A stretch of DNA of 64,000 nt from Oryzias latipes (GCF_002234675.1 NC_019879.2:87501-151500); one strand, 5' to 3'; positions 14,101-27,526 are shown, numbered from the stretch's first letter. Made by a program: numbers and translations. The notes: a model not told the origin generated them from the letters alone.

Positions 14101-14635
14101 CTCTGAAAACTGGAGATTCCCAGATGTTCCTGTAATCTTAATGCAGAGTGAGGGAGTCCAGCGCAGACGACACTTTGGCTGAGACCACCAAACCTCTGCC
14201 GTGTATGTCAAAACACCAGAGATCCACTGCTTCCTCTCCTCTCGGTAGCCTAGGAAACAGAGCACAGACGTCTGAACTGAGGGTCATAGGTCACGGGTGA
14301 CGTCCAGGAAACTGCAACAAGGGGGGGGGGGGGTGCTTTGGTGGAGCTCATGTGAGCCGTCACTCATTCAGCCAGCTCAGAAAACACTCTTCCTCGTCTG
14401 CAGGGCCGGTGATGACTGCAGCGCTCTGACCAGGTTACGCCTTCTGACCACAGCCAGCCGAGGAATCCGTACCTGCATCAATCAGTGGGACCGTATGGAG
14501 CTCAGACCCTCGGCATGGCTCCGCCCTCAGAGGGGGGGGGGGGGGTGTCGTTATGTGGATGAGTGCCTTTTATGGGAAAAGTCCTATACAGATGAATCGC
14601 CTTTGATCTTTTTTAATGCATTACATTATGTGGCC

Positions 14636-14700
14636 ATGGTGCAGAGGTAGAGCGGTCAGCCTCTGATCAGAGAGTCACAGGTTCAGTTCCTGCCACGTGT
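14636..14700 (+). mobile_element. tRNA-derived SINE head
   Basis: GGTGCAGAGGTAGAGCGGTC (A-box region) is followed after a tRNA-like interval by CACAGGTTCAGTTCCTGCCA (B-box region). It resembles the better preserved SINE near 51.2 kb. The tail is not recognisable. It is not a functional tRNA gene because no full cloverleaf can be drawn. Confidence 0.5.
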
Positions 14701-16633
14701 CCACGAGGACACCATTTGGCATGTGGTGAAGGAAGGAGAAGATGTGCAGCGTTTGACAAAACCTCCAGGATTTATGGATCCAAAACCTCGAAATACAAAA
14801 CATTGCTCTGCTGCTCCCCCCATAAAAATGACAAAGGTCTGACCCAAACATCAAACCCGCCCCCTCCCTCCACGCTCATGAGGTTGCCAGAGCCGATCCC
14901 CACCCTGCTGGGCAAAAGCTTGAACACGTCGACCCAACATGCAGAGCCAAGATTCTGCTGATAAACACGTGTAAATTACATGCATGTTTTAGTAATGTGC
15001 ACATACAATATGAAGCACATTAAACCGTAAGCTTTTAAAACAAACACAAATGAATTAAAGTATTAACAGCCTTTAAATGGATGTCAGAGAGCAGAAACAA
15101 ATCTGCATCATTACAGCAGAAAGCTGCAGTTTTCAGCGGTGGTTCTGGTTTTTCTCCATAAGCAGGAAGATGGAGAACGAGGCAGCGACCCCGAGGTCTT
15201 TCTTTCATAAGGACGTCGATATAGAAATGATAAAACATGCAGCATCAGGCAGAAATGGCAAACTCATGTAGTGAGATGTTATGAAAGTCTGAACACTTCA
15301 GCTCCCACAGTGTGTCACCATGAGGAGCGCTCAGACAGAAGGGGGCGGGGCTCAACATGTACCGTCACTGCGCCTTCAGATGCTCCCAGGCAGCAGCGTT
15401 CCTCCCCAAACCACCACATTTACAGTCAAATTAGCCGACATAAGCAGTTCACATGTTAAACTTTGATTTGAAACAGTCTGCGGTCTCTTCTGTTCGTTGT
15501 GATCTGTGGCGTTTAAATGGAAAAAACTCGTCACTGTTGACACCTTCCAGTTTGGGGTCATGCGTGAATGTCGTCAGTCACCACATGAGATTGTTGTCAT
15601 CACCAACAGCAGCTGCGTTTCCATCACACATATGCACAAAACTTTGTCCAATTTCTAGGAATGTTGAAAAAAACAATTTCACAATCACACCGTTTCCATC
15701 AAATCATAATCATATGAATAAAAACAAAACAACTCTTGCAATAAGTCATTCAAAAATATGGCAATCGATGTGAACGATGATTGACAGCAGCAAAATCCCT
15801 TCCTTTAAGCTCCTTACACGTGGGGGGGGGCTACTGATGAAGCCATTTCTGGAAATGGTTGGTGGTTTTCCAGAGGAGCTCTGGATCAGTTCCTCATGAC
15901 ACGCTCAGCTGTGGATGAGCTGTGGGACGCCGTGGGACCTCTGGTGGCGCCGCTGTGGGCCGCCACTTCCTGCTAAGAAGCTCATCGCCATCCGGTTGTT
16001 GGTCCCATGACTCATTTCATTTGAAAGAAGTGCTTCCATTGCAGTTTTGGGAAATGTGTCCACTTGGATGATCTAAAAAAACAAACACCTCCTTCACAAG
16101 AAAAAACTTTATTTTTTATAAATATAATTTTTTCAAAGTTTTTGTGTTTCCAATTATTAAATTTATTATAGCATATCTGATGTGAGCAGTTTCATAGTCA
16201 GTGTTGTTAAGCCGTCCAGGACAGCAAAGCTTCCGTCTGAAGCAGCCTCTCAGGTAGAAACATCTGAAACAAGCCCCGCCTCCACCACACTGTTCTGATT
16301 GGTCCACTCCTGAGGCGCGACGGAGCTGCTGTTTCACTGCATTAGAGTCGAGAGGTGAAAGCACAGATATAGAAACTGGACCAACCGTCTGTGATGTCAC
16401 CCAAACGAGGCTGAATGGAAAAGACAAAGTCTGATGAGCCGTTGACGCCGTGCGCCTCTAAGATGCTGAAAGCGGCAACAATGTGATCCAGCATGAAGAT
16501 CTGCTGGATCACTCCTCTGCCAGTTAGAAACACAGCCCTGATGTATGGTGGGGATCACATGTTCCATAAAACATCCCAACAGCTTCACTTCAGAGGAAGA
16601 TCCACAAGCGCTGAAGTTTCAGAGGAAGAGAAC

Positions 16634-17836
16634 TAGGGTTGGGCGATGTCCCTTAAATTGGCCGTTGACGATGTTTTCTGTCAACCATCGGGATGGACGA
16701 TGACATCGTCGTGGAGGGGGGGGGGGGTATTTTTAATATTTCGGTCTTATATAATTACTATTCGTTGTTTTACTTTATTTATTTTATTTCCCAACTAATG
16801 ACTCATCTGCGATGATCCAGTATAAACTGAGGGAAGTGACTTTAACAAAAAAAGTAACAAACAAACTAGAAAAGAGGTGTCCGCTCCCGCACTTGACTAG
16901 TCAAGTGGACCGGCGGAGCGCAGACTTACAGCTTTGTGTTTGAGGGGAAGGGGGGGTGCTTTGTTACATGAGCGCTATGTGTGGGAGATTTAAGACTGTG
17001 ATCCGTTCCGCAGCTCTAGGGGAACGAGCTACCGAACTCAGAACCGGGTCTAAAAGTGTGTGTCTGAGCAGAGCTCGGACCGTCAGCACACACACAGCGG
17101 CTTTGGGGCGGTGTGTGAGCTTCAAAGCAGAAATGTGGCTCAGTCCTTAGAAACCGTTTGAAAAATCACATGGATTTGTGTTTCCAGTCGTGTCCCGACT
17201 AAATAAAGGCTGATGTTATTCCCACATGTTTACATCCAGCCAAGATGCAGATTGTAGCGTTTCACGCATGGATTTTATGTTCATGCTAATGTTGTTAGCC
17301 CGTGTTAGCATACTGCTAATCCTGGCTTCTTTCCGGCTCCGTTCTTCAACAGAAAAAGCACTGACCACACGGATTAAAAATAAAACGATGAGCAAACAGG
17401 CGTTTCATAATAATCGTAACATTATTAAAAGCACGTTTAGAAGATCGTCTTGTATTTTACCGAGCTGACATATAAATGTATATAGCCGCTCGGCACTGTT
17501 TAACATTGTTTTGTATTGAATTGTTACATTCAATAAAGTTTGAGAAAAAAATAGCCGCTCGGCGGAATTTATATCCTTCCGGTTTTCAAACCCTACTGCG
17601 CATGTGCGAATGATTTATTCCGACCGAAAGTGTGACCTTAGTGAACGTTTGTTATATTCTGAAAACATTTTTCTGTGCCCATCTACACGGTTGGATTCTA
17701 ATCCCACCATTGATCCCATCAAAGTATTTTTTACATGTAACCACGGCTTATGGTGTCGACTCGCAGCGTGGCGGGGGCGTGGCATCACGATGGTGTCTCT
17801 CCATCGGGATGTCACTCACCCATCGGCACAACCCTA
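16634..17836. mobile_element. hAT-type element, non-autonomous (1.2 kb)
   Basis: The ends are TAGGGTTGGGCGATG on the left and CATCGGCACAACCCTA on the right, an imperfect inverted repeat. It is flanked on both sides by the 8-bp direct repeat AAGAGAAC (16626-16633 and 17837-17844), the size made by hAT transposases. No transposase frame is present. It contains a G run near 16720 and a repeated 'ATAGCCGCTCGGC' motif near 17485 and 17552. Confidence 0.85.
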
Positions 17837-17959
17837 AAGAGAACCTTCTGAAGCGACTGTCCTCTGATGCTGCTGAGGACTGTAGTCCAGGACTGCAGCC
17901 CTTGGGTTTTTATCCCCTCATTCAAACCCATCTGGAGCCTGCCCGGCCTTTGAACGGTG

Positions 17960-18175
17960 AAGGGGGGGGTTCACCTGCATCACACAGACACAGCCACTCC
18001 CCCATTCACCCCTATGGAACAATGTAGAAACAGCAATGAACCCAGGAAGCCTGTGTTTGGACTGAGAGAGGAAGAAAACCCACACATGAAGCAGGAGAAC
18101 ATACAAACTACCCAGAACGGGATTTGAACCAGGAAGTGCTAAACACTATACCACTATGCCACCCTGCTTCAATCA
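17960..18175 (-). mobile_element. tRNA-derived SINE head, minus strand
   Basis: Same family as the SINE at 7.7 kb. On the minus strand it starts GGTGGCATAGTGGTATAGTG, continues to a B-box-like 'GGTTCAAATCCCG' and then a 'GTATGTTCTCCTG' body segment. The L2-like tail is missing. Confidence 0.6.
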
Positions 18176-18429
18176 AATCAAATACATTTTAAACGTTGAA
18201 ACAAGCAGCAGACTGTTATCCCCCGAGGTTGAAATGGTCCCAGATCAGCGCCGAACGCCATCCGTCCGCCCACTTCCTGTGTTTGAGCCCTCAGCAGTTC
18301 CATCCTGTAACCTCTCCAGGAGTTAGTCTGTGTCTTTGTTTGGGCTTTTCCTCATAACCATCAACAGGCTGAACCATCCCTGAGTGCAGGACTCTACTCA
18401 ACTAATCCTAATCTCAAATCCTCCGCTGG

Positions 18430-19180
18430 GCTCCAAACAGAAAACAGTGTGCTGGGTTCGCTTGTGCCTCTGGGCATTGGGGGGGCCCCTGTAGGGGGGC
18501 CCTCTCTGTGCCTGGCTGGTGGGGTGGGCGGTCCCCTCCTCCTCCCCTCCCGGGCTGCCTGGGTCCGGATGCTGGGGGGGCTTCTGGCCTGGGGGGCTCT
18601 CCTCCCCTCTCCTGGTCTGGCTGGTCTGGCTGGGTAGGATCTGGCTCCCTTTATGAACACACGGTTCACGTCGGCAGCATGCATGTATCTCCACCCCCAC
18701 GTGCACGTGCACGTGCACACTGCCACACTCCCTGTCTGCTTCATCCCTCCTCCTTACCCACAGTGTATTGATGGACAGATTTTTTCTCGCTCATCTTAGT
18801 GTCAGATTTTCACCTTTTATGTAACATTCGTCTTTCCAGCAGATCTGGTATAATTGTTACAGCTTAAATTAATAACTTATTCAAATCAGTGCTTGTATCC
18901 CCCACCTTTTCACCTTTCTTCCTTTTACTCTCTTCCACCCTCCCCTCACATTCTTCCCCCTCTCCCTCCCCACACACACTAAATGTAACAAATAAATAAA
19001 AAATAATACGACAAAAAGGGGTTTATACAAATCTACACTCTAGTTTCTTGAAGCTATATAACCTCTTTTTGTGATAGTAAAACCTGTCCAACACAAAAAG
19101 CCTTCAGCTCTGATCTGTTTGCTCAGCTGTTGGACAGAACAAGTTAAAAAGGAGAAAAAAAAAAAAAAAAAAGAAAACAG
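18430..19180. mobile_element. possible LINE 3'-end repeat
   Basis: The C/G-rich block around 18470-18640 is followed by an AT-rich part and an A run near 19157-19172. The arrangement and wording resemble a dispersed fish repeat. No coding frame or defined end supports a firm class. An alternating GTGCAC stretch lies near 18701-18718. Confidence 0.3.
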
Positions 19181-19539
19181 TGTGCTCACAGTGAGCTACT
19201 TTTAAACAGATTTACTCCCCACTACACGAGTAGTTGGGGGGGGGGGGGGGTTCAGGGGTGTTGGGATTAGCCAGGAGATTGGGGTTGCCATGGCAGCCAG
19301 CGAGCGCCGTTCCAGGGATCTTCACCGGTCCCGCTGAAGCAGCCGACGCTGGCAGCTGCGCAGGATTCCCGCCCTCTGAAGGCGGACCAGTCCAACAGAC
19401 GACAGGAATGACGGCCGCGGTTCTGCTGCGGACCCGAACCCCCATTTAAAAGAAGCTTATCCATGAGAGCAATGATCAACCTGGGAATTGACTCCGCCCA
19501 CAAACATCCTCGGCCAGAGGTAAACATCCCACTGCCTGT

Positions 19540-19690
19540 GCTGCAGCTTTGTTCTGTGTGAGGAAGCTGGAGCATCAAACCCACGCAGGCCTGAGGAGGA
19601 CATGCAACCTCCACTCAGAGAACCCAGCTGGGATTTGAACCACCACCTTCTCACTGAGCCAAGAGTGCTGACCACTATCCCACCCTGATA
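19540..19690 (-). mobile_element. tRNA-derived SINE head, minus strand
   Basis: The minus strand shows GGGTGGGATAGTGGTCAGCA, then a B-box-like 'GGTTCAAATCCCA', in the same order as the copies at 7.7 and 18.1 kb. The tail is absent. Confidence 0.55.
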
Positions 19691-21489
19691 AAGAAGTGAC
19701 GCTGTAAAAAGAACAGGAGCAATGATTCAGTTCACCAAATCCTTGATTCATATCATTTGTGGTTGTTGATCCGATTCAAAGTTGATATTTGTTCATTTAG
19801 AATGATAATGATAATGATAATGATATGGATCGATTTGGTGAACAACCTCCTTCAGACAAACCGATCTGTTTGGATCATTGGATTATAAACCGATTTATGA
19901 ATTGATAATCGTTATAGCCAAGGTACAAAAAATAAAAATCACCACAATATGTGGGACCTACCAATGAGGAGACACATGCTGATGAGCAGAACAGAGTAAA
20001 GTGGGGGGAGCACACACCAAAGACTGCCCCCCAATACACAACAATCGTCTTCTGGTTGAACCATCGACTGGATGTCAGAACTGGACTAAGTGAGTGAAAA
20101 CGGTTTACTTCCTATTCCAACCAAATTAAGCCACTTCAGCACTTTGGAACGCCAGAGGGGAGGGGTCACTCCGTCCAGTTCTCATCTACAGTCAATGGTT
20201 TGAACAACGAGAGTAAAGCCAAAGCACAGATGTCCTGTTGAAGCCTGCAGACGAGCTTCTGCTGCTCCTGCTGGTGGACACCAAGCTAGAAATGTTCCTG
20301 TGACTTTGTCTTCAGTTTGAAACCACAGCTTTTCTGTTTCAAAATAAAAAGCCAGGAACTCTTTTCTTCTCTAAAAGCTTTTTTCTTTAACATGGCCTTC
20401 AAATATGAAAGAAGTCGTTTCATCTGGTTTAGATTGATGTAGTTGGTAAAACATTGAAATGATTTGTAATAACTTTATTAAATAAGAGGGGCTGTATGTT
20501 TATTGACAATGTCTGGCTCAAAAGACGACCTTCCTATACTGACGCCTAACTTGACCCTCTTTGGCAGAAGTCTGTACAGCCCTGGTCTAACCAGTCTCCC
20601 CGCCATGGAGGAAAAGGTTGGAGTGTTTGGTAAGAGGCGTGTGCTGCTCGGTAACACGATGGCGGTCCTTTCTAACCGACCGACTGAACGCCACTGACCA
20701 GGAAACCTGACTGACAAACACAAAACACCTGCTTCAGAGTCCACAGGTGAGCCTCAGCTGAGCTCCAACACGCCTCACTCAGACCTGCTGTGGTTCCGAA
20801 AGGCGGCTCCAAACAGAAGCAGAACTGATGGGTGATGCTACCGGCACACCGCTTTCACTGCAAAGCAGTTTGAGTCCCCTCTATGTGTGCTGTCAATCAA
20901 GGAGAGGAAGCCGGCCTGTTATCTGCACAAACATTCAGGAAAAACCGTTAGAAACACGGCAGCCACTGGTCTTTGAATCCATCGTTCAAACGGTAAATCT
21001 TCTCTGCAGACCTTGAGGCACCAGAGTGAAGGTCAGAGCGAGTCCCCTCGTCCTTCATCATAACTCAGACACGAGCGCTGTCACGTGCATTCCTTCAGGC
21101 ACGTGCAGACACATTCTTCAGAAAAAAATCTGTAGAACCTGCTGGGCTGCAGCAGAAAGTTATGGAGGAGATGGAAGAAAAATCCTTCTTCTCAAATAAA
21201 AGAAGTGCAATCAAAACATTTTCAAAGACTCCTTCAGATTTGAGCTCAACACAGCGGAGGAGAGGAGCGAAACGGAAGAATGAACGTTACAGTTTCAACC
21301 ACTTTGAGTCTTCTGTGAGCCAGGAAGAGGAGCAGCACCCAAGGAAAGATCCTCCTTCTGGTCTGACGTCACAAGAGAAAGATTTAAGAAATTGGATGAT
21401 ATTTTTAAGCCCTTATGAGCAGACTTTTTAATGATAACTGTGTGTGTGTGTGTGGAGGGTGGGGGTCAAATAAAAACGCAAAGGCTCCG

Positions 21490-21770
21490 GTTGGATAGAC
21501 GGACAGATGGATGGATGGATGGATGGATGGATGGACGGATGGCTGACTGGGACGGTTGGATGGATGGATGGATGGATGGATGGATGGATGGATGGATGGA
21601 TGGATGGATGGATGGATGGATGGATGGATGGACGGATGGATGGCTGACTGGGACGGTTGGATGGATGGATGGATGGATGGATGGCTGACTGGGACGGTTG
21701 GATGGATGGATGGATGGATGGACGGACGGTTGGATGGATGGACGGATGGCTGACTGGGACGGTTGGATGG
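21490..21770. repeat. (ATGG)n tetranucleotide array with interruptions
   Basis: About 280 bp of ATGG repeats is broken several times by the same insert, GGCTGACTGGGACGGTTGG. The inserts show that the array has duplicated in blocks, not only by single units. Long open frames across it are artefacts of the repeat. Confidence 0.95.
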
Positions 21771-23879
21771 CACTCCTCTTCCTCCCACAGGTACAGACAG
21801 GTCCTCTGATTACCATCTCAGGCATTCCTGCCGCCGTTTTTCCTCTCATCCGTCCCCTAAACCTGATGTTATCGTAGGAACCGTGATGACGGCGTTCTCG
21901 AGCTCCACATGTTTTTCTGTCCTCATTCTGACCTCCAGGTCCACCTGTCTGTCCTGACCCTGCTGGGTCCTCAGAGATCTGGGAAGTTCTCCCCCAGAAG
22001 AATTAGAGGATCATGAAGAATGTCTCCAAATGGAAGCAGAGATTAGGAGTGTTTGTGTCTCACAGAGACCCGCTGCTGAAACGTGACGCCTGACTGTTAT
22101 GTAAGCAGCTTTGCTGCTGGGAGGTGAGGAGGTGTCTTTTTCTCCACGTTTCTATTTTTGCGCTCAGTGAGGCTGTGAGACGGACTCTCACGGAGAGGTG
22201 TGAACAATGACAAGTGTGTGCAGCGTGGAGCCTCCTGACCAGCAGCTGCCATCCCTTCCCCACCGAGATGAGGCACCAGGAGCCGAGCGCCGCCGGGAGA
22301 CACGGGCTCCTCTGAGACAAACGCAGCGCCACAAGGGACGCATTGTTCCTCCGTCTGACCCGCCTGACGGGCACAAACACGCTGCGCTCACCGCCGGCGC
22401 GGACGGCGTGGAGATGGAACCGAGCGAGACCAACAGCCCAGATTGGAGGACTTCAGATGGGAAAGAAGGCTAGGTCGGACAACTGTCCACATGGAGCTCT
22501 AAGGAGGCCAAAAATAAACTCCTATCAAACATAAACACGGTTCCCACTGCAGCCTTCTCTGGAAATTCCAGTACTTTCTGGGATGACCGGCCCACTGCAG
22601 TTTGATCCAGTTTCACGGCTATTGGTCGCTCCATCCCAGCAGGAACTGGGAAGCACCTGAGGGAAAACCGTCTAGCCAGAACTCATCAAGAAGGACCCTC
22701 TGTGGTCCATTTCCATCTGTTGGGTTTTCCTGTCAGTCATGTGACCCGGTGAAAGCAGCCCAAGACGGCAGCAGAACATCAGCTTCCTTTATCAAGAACG
22801 TCAAACAATGAAAAGAAACACATCTAGAGTTCTTTGATCCATGTCCAGCTTCTGCAGAACTCTTCCACAGCTGGACTTCTTTCCCCAAACCACCCAGAAC
22901 ATGACAGTACACAGAGTCGTTCCTGTTCCTGACCCAGATGATGGACTAGGCTGGAATCTGGAGGAAGATTAAAGGACAGAACCAACTGCTGCTGCTGCTT
23001 CTTAGCTTTAGGATGGTGGAGCTGGAGATCAGCGTAGATATAGATGTATGTAGATAAACAAAAGCCAAATGTCCCTAGAGCTGCTCTCACTTTTAAAAAG
23101 ACTGTTTATGTCTTTGCTGATCTAGTTAGAGTACATCTGGACAGAAAAATCCTTAAAGAAAGCGATGGCGTTCAAACCCCGTGTTCTTGTTGGATAAAGT
23201 AAATGAGTCTCCATCCTCCTCCTCTCTGGGTTTTCTGCTCCTTCTCCTCTGAGATCTCTGACACAACAACGGTCACTTTTCTAAATCACGGAGGTCTCAG
23301 CCTTCAGTAAACTACAGACTTAGATGGAGGTTCTGCAGCTGCAGAGTTCCAGCTCTGCATCGGTCAGTAAAAGCCTCATCCTGGACCACCAGGAGCTCCT
23401 GGTTGATCCGTGCGTCTCAGCCTCATGTCTGCTGCTACCTTGAGACTCTGCAGGCTAACTGCAGACGGTCGACTGGGGAACATGAGCCGATGTTGGTGCT
23501 GACATGGAGGCGGTGTCGGCGTCTGTGTTTGTCTGTCTCCTCATTCCTGCATCCTGAAGCAGCAGCACAGCAGAAACTACTCAGGAAGGAAGTTATTTCT
23601 GGCACCAGAGGTCAGGAGGTGAACGGCTGCTGGAGCCGTTCTCAGAGCTGGACGGACTCAAAGGCCTCCCTGCTGAACCTGAGAACAAAACATGAACATG
23701 AGGACCAGGTCCCGGCAGAGTCCTGCAGGAACACTGCTCCACACTCCACCTCAGGTCCTGCTTCCCTCAGCAGACAGACGTTCTGGGAATCATTCAGGTT
23801 CTCCAGTGTTTCTATCTCTCTGGATCCTCTCCTGATCCCCTCATTATCGCTGAACTAACAAACCAAAAAAGGAGAGCGG

Positions 23880-23998
23880 AGGCACCGGGAGAAAGGACCG
23901 GGAGAAGGCACCGGGAGAAAGGACCGGGAGAAGGCACCGGGAGAAAGGACCGGGAGAAAGGACCGGGAGAAAGGACCGGGAGAAAGGACCGGGAGAAG
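23880..23998. repeat. 12/13-bp minisatellite
   Basis: About nine copies of an AAAGGACCGGGAG-like unit are present. In the first half, GGACC and GGCACC variants alternate; the second half is uniform. Confidence 0.9.
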
Positions 23999-25972
23999 CC
24001 AAACACCATGAGAAAGCCCACTGTGGAGCCGTCAGGAGGAACCAGAGTTTTCATCTGCCTCAAATCTGAAGTCAGCGTGACACCTGGAGCCATGACTATA
24101 ACTCCATGACGGTAATGCATGAGTGCATGGGAGTGGGCACACGTGCACTGCACCGTGCGTGGGAGTGTGCACACGTGCACGGCCTTGTGCTTGCAGTGGA
24201 TTCAGAGAAAGGAGAATTGCTTGATTAATAGCTGGGACTGAATCAATCATTTCTGCAAACACTTAGAAAACCTGCCAGATTCATGAAGTCTGCGTCCAAA
24301 CTGATCCCGCCCACCAGCAGCCTGTCAGCCCCCCCCCCCTGCTAATGACAGCCAGCAGAGGAGCCTCATTCACACGTCAAGCCACACTCTTCTGCTCACA
24401 GGCTGGGCTCTGGGGTCGCCGTCTTCACCTCTGAGGCTCAGGGGAGGGGACCAACTGTCCAAAGTAAGACCCCGTCCCCAAAGTTAACCGGAGGTCTCGG
24501 GTGAAGTTGGCCTTTGCCTTAACCATGAACCTCAAAGTGAGGGGGGGGTGGAGGTTGGTTAATGTTCTGATGGTGGTTCTGGTCCATCCGTCCATCCCCA
24601 GAACTTGGGCTCTGTGCTCAACGGGACCCTGCAAATGCCCCCCCCCCATCAAACCAGCTGGTTTCCATCTGGGTCAGGGGGAGACCTTACAAGAACAGTG
24701 TTACACCCCCACCCCCACGGGTGACCAGAAGAGCATAAATGAATATAAACTCTTAGATTGTAAATGTGGTTCATCTCACCCCTGAGAGGAGCTCACACAG
24801 CAAACATGCGTGAACACGGCTGTTACACGTGACATCATGAGCAGCGGCGTGCGGCTTAGAGAGGATGGTATTTAGGTTTCTGGGAGTTCCTGGATCATCT
24901 AAAGGCCCTCACAGAGCGCCCTCTAAAGGCCTCCAGCCCTGTCCCTGACGCACAGAGATTCCTCCAGTTTCTCCGGCTGTTTCAGGTCAGATCCAGCAGT
25001 TTCACTCTGAGAAACGTAGCTCTTCAAACATTTGATAGATGGGGAGCCTCTGCCTGTCTGAGAAACTATCAGCTGCACTTTAACACACAAGCTTTGCAGC
25101 AAAGTGCTTTGGAGAAAATCCTGTTTGCCTTTTTATTGTAAGAACATTTTTAGGAGTTTTCCAGCTGGTTGGGGGCCGATGGTCAGGAGAGGGGGCAACA
25201 AAAGTGATGGAGGAAGACAGAAGCTGGTATGAACTGGGACATCTCAACCTGTGCCGGCCTCTTATGCCTTTTCTAAAGAAAACCCGGCAAACTAAAGCAC
25301 CAGACTGTCAGAATAAATGTCAAAACTGTAGTTTGACTTCAAAGCTTCATGAGAAACATCCGTCCTTTGTTCACTCATCACAGGACGGAGAAAAGACACT
25401 AAATGCATCAGTTCCTGCTGAACAGAACCTTCAGAACAGACACTAGGAACAAAGACAGACCAGACTGCAACCTTACGGCATTTAGGCTCCGCCCAAAACC
25501 TGCAGCCTGTCTGGAATCAGAGGAGTTGGTGTGTGAAGGATGAAGAAATCTGCTTCTTTGTTCAGCTTCACCTGAGATCCAGACACCTGTGGTGAAGCTG
25601 GTCTGTTGACAGAAAGGTCAAAGGTCTCCAAACACAATCCTCCTCCTGGATCTGCAACCTGAGAGGCTGCAGGATGTGGGTCAGCGGGTCAGACAGAAGC
25701 AAGCACGGCTCGGCTCGGCTCAACTTCTAGTCCGAGTCCTCTTCGGAACCATCTTAGACTCTAAGCGCCATAAAAGGACAAAGTGACCCGTTTGGTTGAT
25801 CCTGGTCTGAGGTTGAGCTCAGACTCAGGTCCGGACTCTGGACTTCAGGAGTGATGGAAGTTCCTGGACCAGAACCTGCGCGTCATGAAGGTTAGGGAGT
25901 CTGCGCCTCCCTGACCGGAAGACTCGCTTGTGGGTGGGGGTGGGGGGCTACACCGGAAGAAAGCCGACTTAC

Positions 25973-26128
25973 CTTGATGATGCTGCTCCGGCGGGGGGCC
26001 GCCTTCACCGCCTCCAGCAGGACGGCGTCGGGGTCCGGTCCGATCACGCCGCTCCTGCGGCCGCGGGACGCTCTCGGCGGGACGGAGTCCGGCGCCGCGT
26101 CGCCCGCGCTCTCCTCGCGCTCACACAT
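25973..26128 (-). CDS. PLCL1: PLCL1 (phospholipase C-like 1 / PRIP-1), coding exon 1
   Basis: A 52-codon exon runs from ATG at 26128-26126 to a consensus donor AAG|GTAAGT. The peptide has 'RRSGVIGPD' near residue 24, 'LLEA' near 37 and 'APRRSSIIK' at its end, the same order as the mammalian PLCL1 N-terminus, where exon 1 also ends at SSIIK. The family is a PLC-like scaffold without catalytic activity that binds inositol phosphates through a PH domain and partners such as PP1, GABARAP and GABA-A receptor subunits. Those domains are in later exons outside this window. The mammalian exon-1 peptide is longer, about 80 residues from memory. The CpG-rich setting fits a promoter-proximal first exon. 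Position beside RFTN2 and MOB4 supports orthology over the paralogue PLCL2. Confidence 0.85.
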
Positions 26129-26700
26129 GTCGGGATGAACTGGAACGGCGGCTTTGGAACGGGCGGGGGGAGATGTTACTGAAGAGGTCGGGTCTGACCC
26201 GGATAAAGTTCAGCCGCCATTAGGTCCGAAGCGGGAAGAATCGAGCCGTCGGTGTCACCGATGAGAGGCAGACTTTGGATCCGATGTGGCTGCGGGTCTC
26301 CGACCTCCGGACCCGAGTCTGCTGCTTCGGGGACAGGAAGTGGACTGTGCGCTCCGGGGACGCGCAACAAGTCTGAGCGGTTCTCCAGCACGTTAAGACA
26401 TCCAGACGCGCGCGGAGCGTCGGTGCGCCGAGACGCGCGCCTGCAAACAAACGTCTGAATCAGACGATGCGCCTCTGACAGCCGCGTGCGTGCGTGTTTG
26501 CGTGCGTGCGTGCGTGCCCACACGAGCCCGCGCAGGCAGCGCCAGCAGAGAGCGGGTTCCGACCCGACGACAGTCCACTCCAGACGCGCGCGGAGGCACA
26601 GCTGACAGCCGCGTCGCCTCCTTTTATCCGCTCTAGCTCCTCCCACTTTTACGAAAGAGCGCGCTGCAGCCAATGCGCGCGAACACGTGAAGGCGATGGG
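26129..26700 (-). promoter_or_regulatory. PLCL1: PLCL1 5'UTR and CpG-island promoter
   Basis: This block is strikingly rich in CpG and GC compared with both flanks, and it ends at the PLCL1 start codon. It holds a short (GTGC)n run near 26484-26516. No TATA box is obvious. The transcription start cannot be placed from sequence. Open frames on both strands here are CpG-island shadows. Confidence 0.6.
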
Positions 26701-27526
26701 AACCTCAGAAGCTGGAGGGTCGCAGCAAACCGCAGACGTCCCGGTATTCCTCCGTGAAGGAATTGGGAAAAGAGCCCCCCACCCCGTAGACCCCGAGAGA
26801 AGCCCGCGCGCTGCTCAGGGAAGAAAAACCGACACCTTCACGGGGAGAGGTCAAAGGAGAATGACCCACACACACTGACCTTCTGCCCCCTACCCCATCC
26901 TCTGTGGGTGGAGGCAGCCCCCAGCAGTGGGGGGTACAGACCCGGTGCTAGATGGGGGCTGCCCATCCACCAATGATCCCCCTCAGCCAGACTCTCCTGG
27001 ATTTACCCCTGTCTCGCTCTCTCCTGGACCCCCACGAGGCAGGGGGTAGTTGCCTGGACTATGATGTGGGGGGGTTCTTTGGAGGCCTGGTTCATGACTA
27101 GGGGGGTAAGAAAACACGGACCACGTCCCTCCTGTTGTCAAGTCTTTCCAGGCTACCGTCCCTGTAGAACTGGTTCAAAGTGGTTGGTTCCAAATTATTC
27201 TGAAAATTCTATTTAAGATGCAAAAAGTTCAAAGTCTTAGTTTTTCAATGAAACTTGTGGAGATGTTGCGTCTCTGCTCTTTGGATCAATGCCATCCATC
27301 CCAGACACCTGTGAAAAGAAGTTTGCAGGTGAGTTCAAGTAAAGGAAAAACGAAAGCAGGACGTTCCACATGATGAAGCAGAGCAACATGGAAGAAAAGA
27401 AGAACAGACGTCTCTGCTGCTGCAAAGCCGGAAATACTTAGACGAGGAATGAAAACCGTGGATCTTTCACCCAAACATGATCATGATCATAGACTAGGAA
27501 GGGATTTGTGATCCAGAAACACACGG
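26701..27526. other. intergenic, no gene seen
   Basis: Mixed DNA with a C/G-rich block (26885-27110) that may belong to a dispersed repeat, then unremarkable sequence up to the minisatellite. No exon or RNA gene is recognisable. Confidence 0.5.

Larger units (their letters stand above)
1..25972 (-). other. PLCL1: PLCL1 intron 1 (3' part of it, truncated by window edge)
   Basis: Everything left of PLCL1 exon 1 lies downstream of its splice donor on the minus strand, so this stretch should be intron 1. Open frames here are short and none resembles the PH, EF-hand, X/Y or C2 parts of PLCL1, so the large exon 2 must lie beyond position 1. Intron 1 is also very long in mammals. The unannotated stretches (about 1-3480, 5993-7600, 9430-10970, 11134-14630, 14700-16630, 19690-21490, 21780-23870 and 24000-25970) hold only ordinary AT/GC-mixed DNA with small simple repeats. 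I see no gene in them. Confidence 0.75.

Noticed and set aside
20503..20697. 64-codon frame starting MTMSGSKDD
   Set aside because: It looks protein-like at first sight, but there is no known homology, no splice support and an equally long frame on the other strand.
21405..21849. Ser/Pro/Ile and Trp/Met/Asp repeat frames
   Set aside because: Translation of an ATGG microsatellite.
26176..26673. 165-codon minus-strand frame upstream of PLCL1
   Set aside because: It lies in the CpG-rich 5' region, shows no homology, and overlaps other equally long frames. GC-rich DNA has few stops by chance.
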